Below, one piece after another: positions 16,896 to 26,984 of a stretch of 48,522 bases of DNA. Source of the stretch: an uncultured Colwellia sp. (GTDB lineage: Bacteria; Pseudomonadota; Gammaproteobacteria; Enterobacterales; Alteromonadaceae); NCBI GenBank assembly GCA_913057925.1, contig CAJXPG010000010.1, forward strand, positions 1-48,522, read 5' to 3'. The stretch's first letter is position 1. Each line of letters starts with the position of its first letter. The position numbers and the translations under genes are program-made. The notes beneath the pieces are model-generated. The model was not told where the DNA came from and searched no databases. It saw only the letters and a list, made by a program, of their open reading frames with translations.

Positions 16896-19259
16896 TTATT
16901 TCTTCAATTTGGCAAAAGCGTCAGCAAAAGCGTTACCCATAGCGGCATTTTCATGCGGTTTTTTATTCGCTTTCTTTGGCTTCCCTGCAGTTTTAGCTTG
17001 ATGAGCTTTGTTATTATTAGCCTTGGTAGACCTTTCACTAGTATTGCTTTGCTGTTGCTTATTAGTCTTAGCTGATACTTGCTCTTCTAACCGCATTGTT
17101 AAGCTAATACGTTTACGAGCAACATCAACTTCTAACACTTTAACTTTAACAATATCGCCGGCTTTGACTATTTCACGAGGATCACTAACAAACTTATCTG
17201 TGATAGAAGAAATATGCACTAAACCATCTTGATGAACACCGATATCAACAAAAGCACCAAAATTAGCAACATTAGAGACAACGCCTTCCAATATCATGCC
17301 TAGCTCTAAATCGGCCATGGTATTTACACCATCAGCAAAACTGGCGGTTTTAAATTCCGGACGAGGATCTCGGCTAGGTTTAGCTAACTCATTAATAATA
17401 TCTTTAATGGTCACTTCACCAATCGTGTCATTTATCAGTGAATTAATATTCAATGCGTTAAGTTGTTCGGCATTATTAAGCACCTGATTAACATCAAGTT
17501 TCAGTTGACTGATGATCTGCTCAACTATCGGATAACTTTCAGGATGAACAGCTGATTGATCTAATGGGTTGTCACCATCAGTAATACGCAAAAACCCTGC
17601 AGCTTGTTCAAACGCTTTAGGTCCTAAACGTGCGACTTTCTTCAGTTGTTTTCTATTACTAAAGCGTCCCTGCTCATCTCTGAAAGAGACAATATTATTT
17701 GCCATGGTTTTGTTTAGCCCTGACACGCGAGTTAACAAAGCTGCTGAAGCACTATTTAAATCAACACCTACCGCATTTACACAGTCTTCCACCACATCAT
17801 CTAGGGTTTTGCTTAGCTGACTTTGACTAACATCATGCTGATATTGGCCAACCCCAATCGCTTTCGGGTCAATTTTCACTAACTCAGCTAAAGGATCTTG
17901 TAACCGTCTGGCAATAGAGACTGCACCACGTAAAGAAACATCTAAATCAGGAAATTCATTGGCAGCAAATTCAGAAGCAGAATAAACCGAAGCGCCAGCT
18001 TCACTCACCGTCACCTTGGCTAATTGAAATTTGTCTTCCGCTGAATTTAAGCTAGTAATAAGCTCGGCAACTAACTTGTCACTTTCTCGAGAGCCTGTGC
18101 CATTGCCTATCGCAATGAGTTCAACTTTATACTGGCGTGAAATATTAGCCAAAGTTCTAATGGATTTTTCCCAATGGTTTTGTGGTGCGTGTGGGAAAAT
18201 GGTCGTGGTATGCAATAACTTACCAGTACCATCAACTATGGCAATTTTACAGCCCGTTCTAAGGCCGGGATCTAAACCTAACGTTACTTGAGGACCTGCT
18301 GGGGCAGCCATCAATACGTCTGCAAGATTATTTGAGAAGACGTCAATGGCCTGAGTTTCAGCTTGCTCGCGTAAACTAGTCAATAATTCGGTAGTTAAAC
18401 TAACATTTAGCTTGGCTTTCCAAGTTAATTGCACCACCTTTGTTAAAAACTCAGCTGCCGCTTGCTTGGTTAACCTCAAGGTTAAATGTTCACTTATAAT
18501 TTGTTCTGCACTGCTATGGCTATTACTTTCTTGCCCAGGATCGACATCAATTGATAACTGTAAGAAGCCTTCATTTCTACCGCGAAGCATTGCAAGCATT
18601 CGGTGGGAGGGGACAGATTTTAATTTTTCACTATGGTCAAAATAATCACGGTATTTTGCCGCCGCCTTATCTTGGTTTTTTACCAACTTACTAGTTAAGT
18701 GTGCTTGCTTTAATAAGTGACGGCGTAATTTTGCTAATAAATTAGCATCTTCACTAAAACGCTCAGCAAGAATATAACTAGCACCTTCAAGTACCAGCTT
18801 ACTATCAGAAAATCCCGCAGAGTCATTGATATACGCTTTCGCTTCACTTTCAGGTGATAGTTGCCAGTTATTAAACAGCTTATTAGCTAACGGTTCAATA
18901 CCTGCTTCAATGGCAATTTTACCCTTAGTTCGACGTTTGGGTTTATAAGGTAAATATAAATCTTCTAGGCGAGTTTTGTTGTCTGCTTGCAAGATAGACT
19001 GCTCTAATTCTTTAGAGAGTTTATTTTGCTGCTTAATATTCGTTAGGATAACTTGTCGGCGATCTTCTAATTCACGTAAGTAGCCCAAACGCTGCGATAA
19101 GTGTCTTAGATGATTATCATCAAGTCCTTGGGTCGCTTCTTTACGATAACGCGCGATAAAAGGCACGGTTGCGCCATCATCAAGGAGGGTAATGGCGGCA
19201 TCAATTTGTGCCAGGTTAACATTAAGTTCTTGAGCGATTTGCTCGGCAATGATTGACAT
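16896..19259 (-). CDS. tex: Tex family transcription accessory protein (YhgF)
   Basis: A 787-residue cytoplasmic nucleic-acid-binding protein. It starts with the Tex_N helical domain ([17 protein letters not shown] near residue 34), has the YqgF-like RNase H fold ([13 protein letters not shown] about residue 329), helix-hairpin-helix motifs ([17 protein letters not shown] about 508) and a C-terminal S1 RNA-binding domain ([22 protein letters not shown] about 654). A Lys/Gln/Asn-rich low-complexity tail of about 60 residues follows. Tex proteins act on transcription and ribosomes in an imperfectly known way; the Pseudomonas and Bordetella proteins are required for normal toxin gene expression. 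It lies 67 bases downstream of a diguanylate cyclase gene in the same direction and may be co-transcribed with it. Confidence 0.96.
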   Translation of the reverse strand: MSIIAEQIAQELNVNLAQIDAAITLLDDGATVPFIARYRKEATQGLDDNHLRHLSQRLGYLRELEDRRQVILTNIKQQNKLSKELEQSILQADNKTRLEDLYLPYKPKRRTKGKIAIEAGIEPLANKLFNNWQLSPESEAKAYINDSAGFSDSKLVLEGASYILAERFSEDANLLAKLRRHLLKQAHLTSKLVKNQDKAAAKYRDYFDHSEKLKSVPSHRMLAMLRGRNEGFLQLSIDVDPGQESNSHSSAEQIISEHLTLRLTKQAAAEFLTKVVQLTWKAKLNVSLTTELLTSLREQAETQAIDVFSNNLADVLMAAPAGPQVTLGLDPGLRTGCKIAIVDGTGKLLHTTTIFPHAPQNHWEKSIRTLANISRQYKVELIAIGNGTGSRESDKLVAELITSLNSAEDKFQLAKVTVSEAGASVYSASEFAANEFPDLDVSLRGAVSIARRLQDPLAELVKIDPKAIGVGQYQHDVSQSQLSKTLDDVVEDCVNAVGVDLNSASAALLTRVSGLNKTMANNIVSFRDEQGRFSNRKQLKKVARLGPKAFEQAAGFLRITDGDNPLDQSAVHPESYPIVEQIISQLKLDVNQVLNNAEQLNALNINSLINDTIGEVTIKDIINELAKPSRDPRPEFKTASFADGVNTMADLELGMILEGVVSNVANFGAFVDIGVHQDGLVHISSITDKFVSDPREIVKAGDIVKVKVLEVDVARKRISLTMRLEEQVSAKTNKQQQSNTSERSTKANNNKAHQAKTAGKPKKANKKPHENAAMGNAFADAFAKLKK

Positions 19260-19326
19260 GAAAAAGCTGTTCCAACAGAGATAGTATATGGTTCCGCATA
19301 ATAACAGAAATTACTTACAACAAAAA

Positions 19327-20634
19327 TTATAGCGCGATTTGTTCTGTACTATCATCCACACTGCACACAGTATTACCGCCTTTCGCTTTTGCTTGATAAG
19401 CTGCCTGATCTGCTAAATCAAATAGTGCTTTATAGTTAAAACTGCCTTGCTCTGTGGAACTAACACCAAAACTTGCCGCGGCAACTACTTCAGCATGAGT
19501 TGCTTTGATGGCATGAACCTTAGCACAAAGAATATTGGCCTTTTTGATTGCTTCAGACTCAGGACAGTGAGGCAACACAACAAGAAATTCATCACCACCT
19601 AAACGTACTGCAATATCTTCTAATCGACAATTCTTCTGTAATACCGCCGAAATTTCCACCAAGATTTCATCGCCTTGTTTATGTCCATAGTTATCATTAA
19701 TAAATTTAAACTTATCAAGATCAATCATAATTAGACTTAAAGGGTATTTCTGACGTTTGGCTAAACTAAGCGCCTTTTCAATGAAGTTATTTAAGAAATA
19801 ACGGTTATACAGTCCCGTTAATTGATCTGTCATAGCCAACTGCTCTAAAGCTTGTTGTTGATTAATTATCTTCAAGTGTAACTGTCTTGCGATGATCAAA
19901 TTTTTAGCCCTTACTGCAAGCTCTGCTTGTAATACTGGTTTAATAATAAAATCATTAGCGCCCACTTGCAGCGCTCTAATACGCTCACTCGCTTTAGAAG
20001 TACCAGATAGAGCTAAAATGGGAATCAAGTTTTTTTCATCATTACGAGCTCTAATATCACTTATCATTTCTATGCCGTCTTTCTCACCGGGCAAGACAAT
20101 ATCTAATAGCACTAAGTCGTAGCTATTTGATTCAAAAAATTTTATCCCCTTATCTGCCGAGGTAACATGATCAAAGGTTAGTCCCATTTGGGTTAAAATA
20201 TCCATGGTCATGTTTGCAAGGGTAAGGTGATCTTCTATATAAAGAATATGACCAGACACTTCGCTAATTGATACGTCATCACGTGTTAACTTAGTTAATA
20301 TATCCTTTAATTGTGCTAACTCATTTCGCTGACAAATATGATTAACCGCTGCGGTTTTCATTTGTTGCAACTTACTTTCGTCACTTTCCGTTGTCATAAT
20401 AACAATGACACTGTTAGCTAGCGCTGGTTGTGCCTTAATTTGATTTGCTAGAGTGGTCGCCAAGGTATCAGATAGGTTCATCGCTATGATGATAAGTTCC
20501 ACAGGCTCTTTGGCTAACTCTACAAGCGCTTCTTCTCCCGTGGTCACTACTTCATGACTAATTGAAAAGCCATTGAGGAATTCTTTTAATAACAATTGAT
20601 ACATTTTTGACGGTTCAATAACCAAGGCTTTCAT
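19327..20634 (-). CDS. PleD-like diguanylate cyclase response regulator (REC-REC-GGDEF)
   Basis: A 435-residue cytoplasmic protein with two receiver domains and a GGDEF domain. The first receiver (residues 1-120) has ELIIIAMNLSD where the phosphorylated aspartate is expected, so that acidic residue is missing and the domain is probably a dimerisation adaptor. The second (about 129-245) keeps the aspartate in DLVLLDIVLPGE and a conserved lysine in IIKP. The cyclase domain (about 270-430) has DQLTGLYNRYFL, the active-site RLGGDEF and an upstream RLED that fits the inhibitory RxxD site. It should make cyclic di-GMP when phosphorylated; the partner kinase is not nearby. Its start ATG is at 20634. 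Confidence 0.95.
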   Translation of the reverse strand: MKALVIEPSKMYQLLLKEFLNGFSISHEVVTTGEEALVELAKEPVELIIIAMNLSDTLATTLANQIKAQPALANSVIVIMTTESDESKLQQMKTAAVNHICQRNELAQLKDILTKLTRDDVSISEVSGHILYIEDHLTLANMTMDILTQMGLTFDHVTSADKGIKFFESNSYDLVLLDIVLPGEKDGIEMISDIRARNDEKNLIPILALSGTSKASERIRALQVGANDFIIKPVLQAELAVRAKNLIIARQLHLKIINQQQALEQLAMTDQLTGLYNRYFLNNFIEKALSLAKRQKYPLSLIMIDLDKFKFINDNYGHKQGDEILVEISAVLQKNCRLEDIAVRLGGDEFLVVLPHCPESEAIKKANILCAKVHAIKATHAEVVAAASFGVSSTEQGSFNYKALFDLADQAAYQAKAKGGNTVCSVDDSTEQIAL

Positions 20635-20813
20635 CTAGACAATCTCAGGAATATATACGTCTTTTCAGTATGTTAGCTGATCTTTATGAATACCAATTTG
20701 CAGTGTTATTTTCTTTCAGGACTTTCTCCTTACATAAATTATTACTGTGGCTTTGTCTGTTAGTAAATATTTTTGGTATGATCAAATGAGCTTTATTAAA
20801 TAAAAACCTTTCA

Positions 20814-21293
20814 ATGAAAAAATCAAATTACATTACGCGTGCTGGCTGGGATCGCTTAGACCAAGAATTAAAGTTTCTCTGGAAAGATGAACGGCCTAAG
20901 ATCACCCGCTCTGTTAGTGAAGCAGCGGCACAAGGCGATCGCAGTGAAAACGCGGAGTATATTTACGGCAAAAAGCGTTTACGTGAAATAGATCGTCGAG
21001 TACGCTTTTTAGTCAAACGCACTGAAGAACTCAATATTATTTACCCCGACCCTCAGCAAGAAGGCCGAGTATTCTTTGGTGCTTGGGTAACATTAGTGAA
21101 CGAAGATGACCAAGAAGTCATTTATCGCTTAGTTGGACCCGATGAATGGGATGTAAAACGTGGAGAAATCAGTATCGACTCACCGATGGCGCGTGCTTTG
21201 TTAGGCAAGGCCATAGATGACGAAGTCGTTGTGCAAACACCCGAAGGTGAACGAGTTTTTGATGTGATTGCTATTCGCTATAAACCGGAATAG
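20814..21293 (+). CDS. greB: Transcript cleavage factor GreB
   Basis: A 159-residue protein of the GreA/GreB family. The N-terminal coiled coil carries GDRSENAEYIYGKKRLREID, including the acidic tip residues (D and E) that promote RNA cleavage by stalled RNA polymerase. The C-terminal FKBP-like domain ends with SPMARALLGKAIDDEVVV. The sequence begins KKSNYITRAGWDRLDQELKFLW, which is GreB- rather than GreA-like. It is a single gene divergent from the diguanylate cyclase and convergent with the TraF-like gene; only 20 bases lie between their stops. Confidence 0.97.
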   Translation: MKKSNYITRAGWDRLDQELKFLWKDERPKITRSVSEAAAQGDRSENAEYIYGKKRLREIDRRVRFLVKRTEELNIIYPDPQQEGRVFFGAWVTLVNEDDQEVIYRLVGPDEWDVKRGEISIDSPMARALLGKAIDDEVVVQTPEGERVFDVIAIRYKPE

Positions 21294-21313
21294 AGACCAG
21301 TTTCCAAAGGGGG

Positions 21314-22786
21314 CTAATAATCAAACTGAACGCCTAGACGAATACTTGCCCCACGCATCACTTCAATACCATCTATATGTACTTTATCCAAGGTTGTTGC
21401 CACATCAAGGTTAAAAAACTTCATAAAAGTAACACCTGCATTTAAATAACCTAGCTTTGTACCTGCTAAGTTTCTACTCATACCAAAACGAGCACTAGGT
21501 AACCACCAACTGTCTGCAGCGTACCCTGCTGTAAGCGTAAACCACTGGTACCTATCACGCATAGGATCTTCAACTGGGTTTGCATCTAACTCTGCATGTA
21601 AACTCCAATCTCGATTGGCAGTAAATATTCCTGCTTCAAGCTTTACCTGTCGTTGCATGGTGAATTCTTCATGAAAGTTAAGCTTTCGAAGAATTTCACT
21701 GGAAGAAACATTGGTTCGATCAAGTTCTGGGTATTTATAGGTTCGCTCAATTACATTAGTCAATGAAGCGCCTAATTGATAGTGAGGTGCTGCCCAAACC
21801 AAGCCGACGTCAAAATCAAAACCATTTCTATAAATAAAATTTGAGTCCTTTATATCCTGAAATAGTGCTTCAGAATCTGTCACCTGACCTAAACGAGCAT
21901 TCAAGTTTGTTAAACCAACACGGTATAATGATGGCTTAACGCCCCAATAAAGCTCTCCTTGCTCAAGATCGAGTGCTTGTTTACTGTAAGACATAGAGAA
22001 TTGCGATATTTTGGTTGCTTTCACTAATAAAAAACTATCGTTTTCAATAGAGAGTTTAAATTTTTTATTCGCAGGATTATAATAAAGCGTCATCCCACCA
22101 GACAGGTCTAACTCTTGAACAGGCTCAGTTTCTGGAATATGCGGAATGGTCCTTAATGCCTCTTTTGCCTGTTCCGAATTAAAATCGATAACATCAAAAA
22201 GACCTACGGTTTTTGCATTTCCTTTAAATGCCATTCCTAGCAATAATGTACCACCGTATAAATCTTCATTAAGCACAAAACTAGCATTAGTCGTTGCTTC
22301 TGCTTTGCCATAACCCTCAGCAGCGATTAAAGCAATCAGTGCTGCCGCATCAACAGCCCTATCTTTAATAATATCTAATCGATCTTCTAACTCAGGATAT
22401 TTTTGAAATAAATCTTCCCAAATGTAATCTCTAACAGGGTTTTCCGGGCTAGGTGGCTTTTCTATTCCGTCATCATCGTCATCTGGCGGTCTATGCTCTA
22501 AAGCAAATTCATTGATTAGCTCAAACAACTCGTCTAAATCGCCGTATTCTAAACCTCCTCCAACTTCAACGGCCCCCCCTGTCATTACATGTGGATCTTT
22601 TCGCTTTATGGTCAATGCAGCAGAAGCAGGGTTACCAGCATTAGATAATGATTTTTGGGAATAATTCAGACTTGCACTTCGCGGTTGAATGTCAGCCAAA
22701 GCATAACTACTTGCTGCAGATAGGCCAACAATTACAAGGGTTTTAATGACGTTTTGAACACGAAAATGTAATAAATGAAATAACAA
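21314..22786 (-). CDS. TraF-like (TraF_2) outer-membrane protein
   Basis: A protein of up to 490 residues with a signal-peptide-like N-terminus (about residues 12-32, ending ASSYALA), an acidic linker (DDDDDGIEKPPSPENP near residue 100), and a long C-terminal series of amphipathic beta strands ending GVQFDY, as in outer-membrane barrels. It fits the family named after conjugal transfer protein TraF (PF13729), but no other transfer genes are present; in marine Alteromonadales these are often chromosomal single genes of unknown job. No ATG is available near the 5' end: the first in-frame candidate is a TTG at 22786, upstream of which a stop occurs within 30 bases. The real start may therefore be TTG or another rare codon. 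Confidence 0.72.
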   Translation of the reverse strand: MLFHLLHFRVQNVIKTLVIVGLSAASSYALADIQPRSASLNYSQKSLSNAGNPASAALTIKRKDPHVMTGGAVEVGGGLEYGDLDELFELINEFALEHRPPDDDDDGIEKPPSPENPVRDYIWEDLFQKYPELEDRLDIIKDRAVDAAALIALIAAEGYGKAEATTNASFVLNEDLYGGTLLLGMAFKGNAKTVGLFDVIDFNSEQAKEALRTIPHIPETEPVQELDLSGGMTLYYNPANKKFKLSIENDSFLLVKATKISQFSMSYSKQALDLEQGELYWGVKPSLYRVGLTNLNARLGQVTDSEALFQDIKDSNFIYRNGFDFDVGLVWAAPHYQLGASLTNVIERTYKYPELDRTNVSSSEILRKLNFHEEFTMQRQVKLEAGIFTANRDWSLHAELDANPVEDPMRDRYQWFTLTAGYAADSWWLPSARFGMSRNLAGTKLGYLNAGVTFMKFFNLDVATTLDKVHIDGIEVMRGASIRLGVQFDY

Positions 22787-22935
22787 AATAACGACTCTAG
22801 AGTGTGCTTTTTAAAATATGTATTATTAATAAGCAATATTAACATGCTGATAATGTGCTAGCACCTATTAACAAAGCAAATTACAAAGTCATAACAACTT
22901 AGCACCACTTTAATACACTATGGTAATAGCGTTTA

Positions 22936-23808
22936 TCACTTAACTCGGCGAGTTCGAATGGGGATCTGGCAAACATCGAGCACTGGCGGCGGCTTTTTGT
23001 AGAAGAAAGCATTATCTCGCTTGCGTCGTTTAACAACGCGTTCGGCAAACTGACTAGACTCAGTATTTTCAACTTCTAAATGTATTTGCTCAGCCTTAGG
23101 TACATCACTCATCAACTGCATGCTAATAATCTTGGTAAAATCGCGATGATCGACCGCATAGTCACCTTCTACCACTTCAGTTCTTTGAATAGCTTGAACA
23201 TGCTGCATACCGTAAACCACACGACCAAATATTGACATAATGCCATCTAAATATCGCGGAGCCTGACCAATAACAAAATAAAAATGGCTCGAAGCTGAAT
23301 CAGCCTCATTACCTCTTGCCATGGCTAAAGTACCCGGACAATGCGTTAACCAGCCTTTACCTTGACCAGCCTTAGCGTCAGCTTGATAAGCCAAAGCGAA
23401 GCCGTCTTTAAAACCAGTTTGCTGGGCAAATAAGTCTTGCTTTTGTATTGGGGTAAATGACCAATTTTTATCGGTTTGCCATGCTGACTCCATTGCTAAT
23501 AATGCAACCGATTTGTCTTTTGCACTGCCATCTTTTGGGCCTGCTTGAGCGACAAAGCCATCAATAACACGATAGAATTTAGTGCCATTATAAAAGCCTT
23601 GTTGAGTTAACTCGGTAAATTGTGCGACATGTTTTGGTGAAAACTGGGGGGCTAGTTCAATAACGACTTTGCCGTGAGGTAGCGTTAACAATACCGTGTT
23701 ATTCAAGGCTAATTTACGCCAAACATAATCCGTAGCGTTATCTGCGCCGCAGGCATTAATAAAAAGTAGACTAGTCAGAGTTAGTAACGTTTTGGCTATG
23801 GCTTTCAT
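22936..23808 (-). CDS. Cyclophilin-type peptidyl-prolyl isomerase, lipoprotein
   Basis: A 290-residue protein with an N-terminal signal and lipobox (LLFINAC, cysteine about residue 20), so it is probably anchored to a membrane facing the periplasm. The cyclophilin fold follows: FYNGTKFYRVIDGFVAQAG is the active-site strand with the catalytic arginine, then LAMARGNEADSASSHFYF and GRVVYGMQHV. It catalyses cis-trans isomerisation of proline bonds and may assist folding of exported proteins. A basic C-terminal tail (RVVKRRKRDN, about 258-267) extends beyond the usual family end. It is divergent from the DUF445 gene with about 100 bases between the two starts. Confidence 0.92.
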   Translation of the reverse strand: MKAIAKTLLTLTSLLFINACGADNATDYVWRKLALNNTVLLTLPHGKVVIELAPQFSPKHVAQFTELTQQGFYNGTKFYRVIDGFVAQAGPKDGSAKDKSVALLAMESAWQTDKNWSFTPIQKQDLFAQQTGFKDGFALAYQADAKAGQGKGWLTHCPGTLAMARGNEADSASSHFYFVIGQAPRYLDGIMSIFGRVVYGMQHVQAIQRTEVVEGDYAVDHRDFTKIISMQLMSDVPKAEQIHLEVENTESSQFAERVVKRRKRDNAFFYKKPPPVLDVCQIPIRTRRVK

Positions 23809-23910
23809 CGGTGGCTTTATCTATTTTCAAGGCAAGTAAATTAAATGCTATCATAGCCGTCTTCAGATTTTACACCTATTTATTTTATTAACTTTGGATT
23901 GGAGTTTTTC

Positions 23911-24621
23911 GTGAATAAGAGCCTTATCACTAACTTTATCGCTTTAGCTTGTACATTGGCGGGTTATGTTAGCGAGCAACATATTCTATTTACCCTCGGG
24001 CTTTTTGCACTTTCCGGTGCAATAACCAATTGGCTTGCCGTTCATATGCTCTTTGAAAAGGTTCCGTTGCTTTACGGTTCAGGCGTTATTCCTGCTCGCT
24101 TTGAGGAATTTAAGATAGCTATTAAACACCTTATGATGGAACAATTTTTTACTGAAGATAATATTGACCGTTTTCTTTCTGATAGCTCAGGAAAAGCCAG
24201 TACCATTAATTTATCACCCGTGATTGATAAAGTTGACTTGTCTCCCGCGTTCGACAGCCTGGTTTCTGTTATCGAAAACTCTTCTTTTGGCGGTATGTTG
24301 GCAATGGTTGGTGGTAGTGAAGCCCTACAACCAATGCGCGAGCCTTTCATTGAAAAAATGAAACTCTCAGTTCAAGAAATCACCGAAAGTGAACAATTCA
24401 ATACTTTGCTACGTGAAGAGTTAGAACAACCCGATATAATTTCCGGCATGCGAAATAAAGTCAGCGATATTATTGAAAAGCGTTTGAATGAATTAACCCC
24501 ACAATTAGTGAAAGAAATTGTCCAAGAGATGATTAAAAAGCACTTAGGTTGGTTAGTTGTCTGGGGTGGAATTTTTGGTGGCGCTATAGGCGTTATTGCT
24601 GCACTTACTAATAATTTCTAA
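23911..24621 (+). CDS. DUF445 family membrane protein
   Basis: About 236 residues starting with GTG at 23911. There are hydrophobic helices near the N-terminus (FIALACTLAGYVSEQHILFTLG, shown in two adjoining pieces: residues about 8-20 and 25-40), the family motif GAITNWLAVHMLFEKVP, and a final helix (about 213-232). The middle is a soluble helical region. The family (YheB/YjiN-like) is of unknown function; in Bacillus related proteins are envelope associated. The GTG is chosen because TTGGAG, a good ribosome-binding site, lies nine bases before it; a TTG four codons upstream falls within that site. Confidence 0.82.
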   Translation: MNKSLITNFIALACTLAGYVSEQHILFTLGLFALSGAITNWLAVHMLFEKVPLLYGSGVIPARFEEFKIAIKHLMMEQFFTEDNIDRFLSDSSGKASTINLSPVIDKVDLSPAFDSLVSVIENSSFGGMLAMVGGSEALQPMREPFIEKMKLSVQEITESEQFNTLLREELEQPDIISGMRNKVSDIIEKRLNELTPQLVKEIVQEMIKKHLGWLVVWGGIFGGAIGVIAALTNNF

Positions 24622-24734
24622 GTAGAAATTTTATCGTAAATAAATTTAGAATTTAATTTTTTGTAAATTTTTTAATACTTATAAAGTAAACACTAAAATA
24701 CAAACAAATTATTCTTAGCTTTGCCACGATATGG

Positions 24735-24752
24735 TGTAAAAATCACTTTAAT
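24735..24752 (+). promoter_or_regulatory. TyrR-box-like site upstream of the aminotransferase
   Basis: TGTAAA-AATCAC-TTTAAT matches the TyrR consensus TGTAAA-N6-TTTACA at 10 of 12 specified positions, including the central spacing. It lies 117-134 bases upstream of the aminotransferase start. TyrR repression of aromatic aminotransferase genes is established in enteric bacteria; presence of TyrR in this organism is assumed. Confidence 0.5.
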
Positions 24753-24868
24753 TTCGCCTTGCGCATAGGTTATGCTTGGGTATCTAAAAATATTAGAGCA
24801 TTTAGGTTAATAAGCGCGATGATGCCTTATCTGCCAAGCTCTGTTTTAACATAAGGTAGACTTCTGTC

Positions 24869-26059
24869 ATGTTTGGTAGTTTAAAGGCTTTGCCTGCCGA
24901 TCCTATTCTTGGATTAGCAGCTAAATACAAAAAAGATAGCAACCCAAAGAAAATCGACTTAGGTGTTGGCGTATATAAGAACGAAGCTGGACAAACCACA
25001 GTACTTAATTGTGTAAAAAAAGCTGAGCTTCATCGTCAAACCACAGAAGAAAGTAAAGTTTATATTGGCCCTACAGGTTCAGATTTATTTAACTCTGAAA
25101 TGGCTAAGCTTATTTTTGGTAGTGAGCACAAGGTACTTGCTGAAAATCGTGCTCGCACTATTTCAACTCCTGGTGGTACTGGCGCGTTACGTGTTGCCGC
25201 TGAATTTATTAAATCTTGTAAAGCTGGCGCTACTATTTGGGTAAGTAACCCAACTTGGGCAAACCACAACGGTGTATTTGAAGCTGCTGGCTTAAATGTT
25301 AAAACTTACCCATATTATGACTACGAAAATAAGAGCTTAGACTTTGACGGTATGTTAAATGCCCTTAAAGAAGTAAGCAGTGATGATGTGGTATTACTTC
25401 ATGCTTGTTGTCATAACCCAAGTGGTATGGATTTAAACAAAGAACAATGGCAACAAGTTGCTGATGTTGCAAAAACAGTTGGCTTTACCCCACTAATTGA
25501 TATGGCTTACCAAGGTTTTGGTGTTGGCTTAGAAGAAGATGCCTACGGTTTACGTTTAATGGCTGACACTGTTAAAGAGATGATCATCTGTAGTTCATGT
25601 TCTAAAAACTTCGGTTTATACCGTGAACGTATTGGTGCTTGTACTATCATTGGAGAGTCTAGCACTGCGGTTGATATTGCAAACTCAGTATTACTTTACG
25701 TTGTACGTGTTATCTACTCAATGCCGCCAGCACATGGTGCAGCTCTTGTTGAAACCATTTTAACTTCTGATGAGTTACGTAACGAATGGTACCGTGAATT
25801 AGCTGAAATGCGCGACCGCATTAATGACAACCGCAAGATCATTGTTGATAAGCTAGTTGAAAATGGCGTTACTCAAGATTTCAGCCATATCAGCCGTCAA
25901 ATGGGTATGTTCTCGTTCTTAGGTCTTTCTCCCGAACAAGTTCAACAGCTGCAAGATGATTACAGCATCTACTTAGTTGGCTCAAGCCGTATGAGTATTG
26001 CTGGTATTTCTCAAGCCAATGTTGATTATCTAGCAAGTTCTATCGCTAAAGTACTATAA
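24869..26059 (+). CDS. Aromatic amino acid / aspartate aminotransferase
   Basis: A 396-residue cytoplasmic PLP enzyme of aminotransferase class I, subgroup Ia (TyrB/AspC). The PLP-binding lysine lies in SCSKNFGLYRERIGA (about residue 249), the family opening is ADPILGLAAKYKKD and IDLGVGVYKNE, and the substrate-carboxylate arginine is in SSRMSIAG near the end. It interconverts aspartate, tyrosine or phenylalanine with their keto acids using glutamate/2-oxoglutarate. The TyrR-like site upstream leans towards an aromatic role, but the sequence motif alone cannot separate TyrB from AspC. It is transcribed alone, ending in a hairpin at 26094-26143. The ATG at 24869 follows TAAGGT. Confidence 0.93.
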   Translation: MFGSLKALPADPILGLAAKYKKDSNPKKIDLGVGVYKNEAGQTTVLNCVKKAELHRQTTEESKVYIGPTGSDLFNSEMAKLIFGSEHKVLAENRARTISTPGGTGALRVAAEFIKSCKAGATIWVSNPTWANHNGVFEAAGLNVKTYPYYDYENKSLDFDGMLNALKEVSSDDVVLLHACCHNPSGMDLNKEQWQQVADVAKTVGFTPLIDMAYQGFGVGLEEDAYGLRLMADTVKEMIICSSCSKNFGLYRERIGACTIIGESSTAVDIANSVLLYVVRVIYSMPPAHGAALVETILTSDELRNEWYRELAEMRDRINDNRKIIVDKLVENGVTQDFSHISRQMGMFSFLGLSPEQVQQLQDDYSIYLVGSSRMSIAGISQANVDYLASSIAKVL

Positions 26060-26093
26060 GCTGATAACACCAACTTATAGCAAAGCAAAATCT

Positions 26094-26143
26094 GGCTGAG
26101 CTTTTTTTATTCTAATAGAGTAAAATAAGGTTCAGCCTTTTTT
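26094..26143 (+). terminator. Terminator of the aminotransferase gene
   Basis: GGCTGA pairs with TCAGCC across an AT-rich inner stem (TTTTATTCT with AGAGTAAAA), followed by a run of six T. Confidence 0.85.
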
Positions 26144-26209
26144 ATTGGCTTCGATTTAACACCAAGTGGCTTAATATTTATTAGTCAGATGTAACTCAAG
26201 GAATCTCCC

Positions 26210-26866
26210 GTGACTGTTCCCGGAAATTTATTTATTCTTTCAGCACCTAGTGGCGCTGGAAAATCGAGCTTGATCAATGCGTTGCTTAAACAAGACAATC
26301 AAGCGTCTGCAAGACCTATGCAGGTTTCTGTTTCTCATACTACTCGTGATATCCGCCCAGGCGAAAACAATGGCGAGCATTATCACTTCGTTGATGTCAG
26401 TGAATTTAAACAATTAATCAGTCAAAATGCTTTTTATGAATATGCCGAAGTTTTCGGTAATTACTACGGTACTTCTGAAGCGGCAATTGATGCTCAACTT
26501 GCCCTAGGCATTGATGTTTTTCTCGATATTGACTGGCAAGGTGCACAACAAGTTCGCATGAAAAAGCCAAGTGTCACCACAGTATTTATTAGCCCACCTT
26601 CAAAAGAAGAACTAGAAAAGCGTTTACGTGGCCGTGGTCAAGACAGTGATGAAATCATTGCTGGTCGTATGGCAGCTGCGCAAGCGGAATGTTCGCATTA
26701 CAACGAGTTTGATTACGTTATTGTTAACGATGATTTTAATCAGGCACTAGTAGACTTGACCACTATCGTGAATAATCAGCGATTGAAGTGTCGTCAGCAA
26801 GCTATCGCGCAACAAGCATTATTTAGTAAGTTATTGGCTAATAATGAAGTTGAAGCGGCAGAATAA
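26210..26866 (+). CDS. gmk: Guanylate kinase
   Basis: A 218-residue enzyme that phosphorylates GMP to GDP with ATP. The P-loop is in [12 protein letters not shown] (about residue 14), the GMP-binding region has [20 protein letters not shown], and [12 protein letters not shown] follows, all classic. The start is GTG at 26210, preceded by AAGGA about nine bases upstream. It begins the gmk-rpoZ-spoT-ridA-trmH-recG series, as in E. coli and Vibrio, where it supplies GDP for nucleotide and (p)ppGpp pools. Confidence 0.97.
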   Translation: MTVPGNLFILSAPSGAGKSSLINALLKQDNQASARPMQVSVSHTTRDIRPGENNGEHYHFVDVSEFKQLISQNAFYEYAEVFGNYYGTSEAAIDAQLALGIDVFLDIDWQGAQQVRMKKPSVTTVFISPPSKEELEKRLRGRGQDSDEIIAGRMAAAQAECSHYNEFDYVIVNDDFNQALVDLTTIVNNQRLKCRQQAIAQQALFSKLLANNEVEAAE

Positions 26867-26984
26867 GTTAAAATCGTAAGATATTTCCCCTAGTTGCGCG
26901 GCTATTACTTGCTTAATTAGTAAGTGGGCAGTAAACTACGCAGCTATTATTTTGTAAGATCGTTTATTTAGTTGGAGTGACCAC

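Noticed and set aside
22855-22864. Short palindrome GTGCTAGCAC upstream of the TraF-like gene
   Set aside because: A 10-base dyad with no partner site, no known matching operator and no clear promoter next to it.
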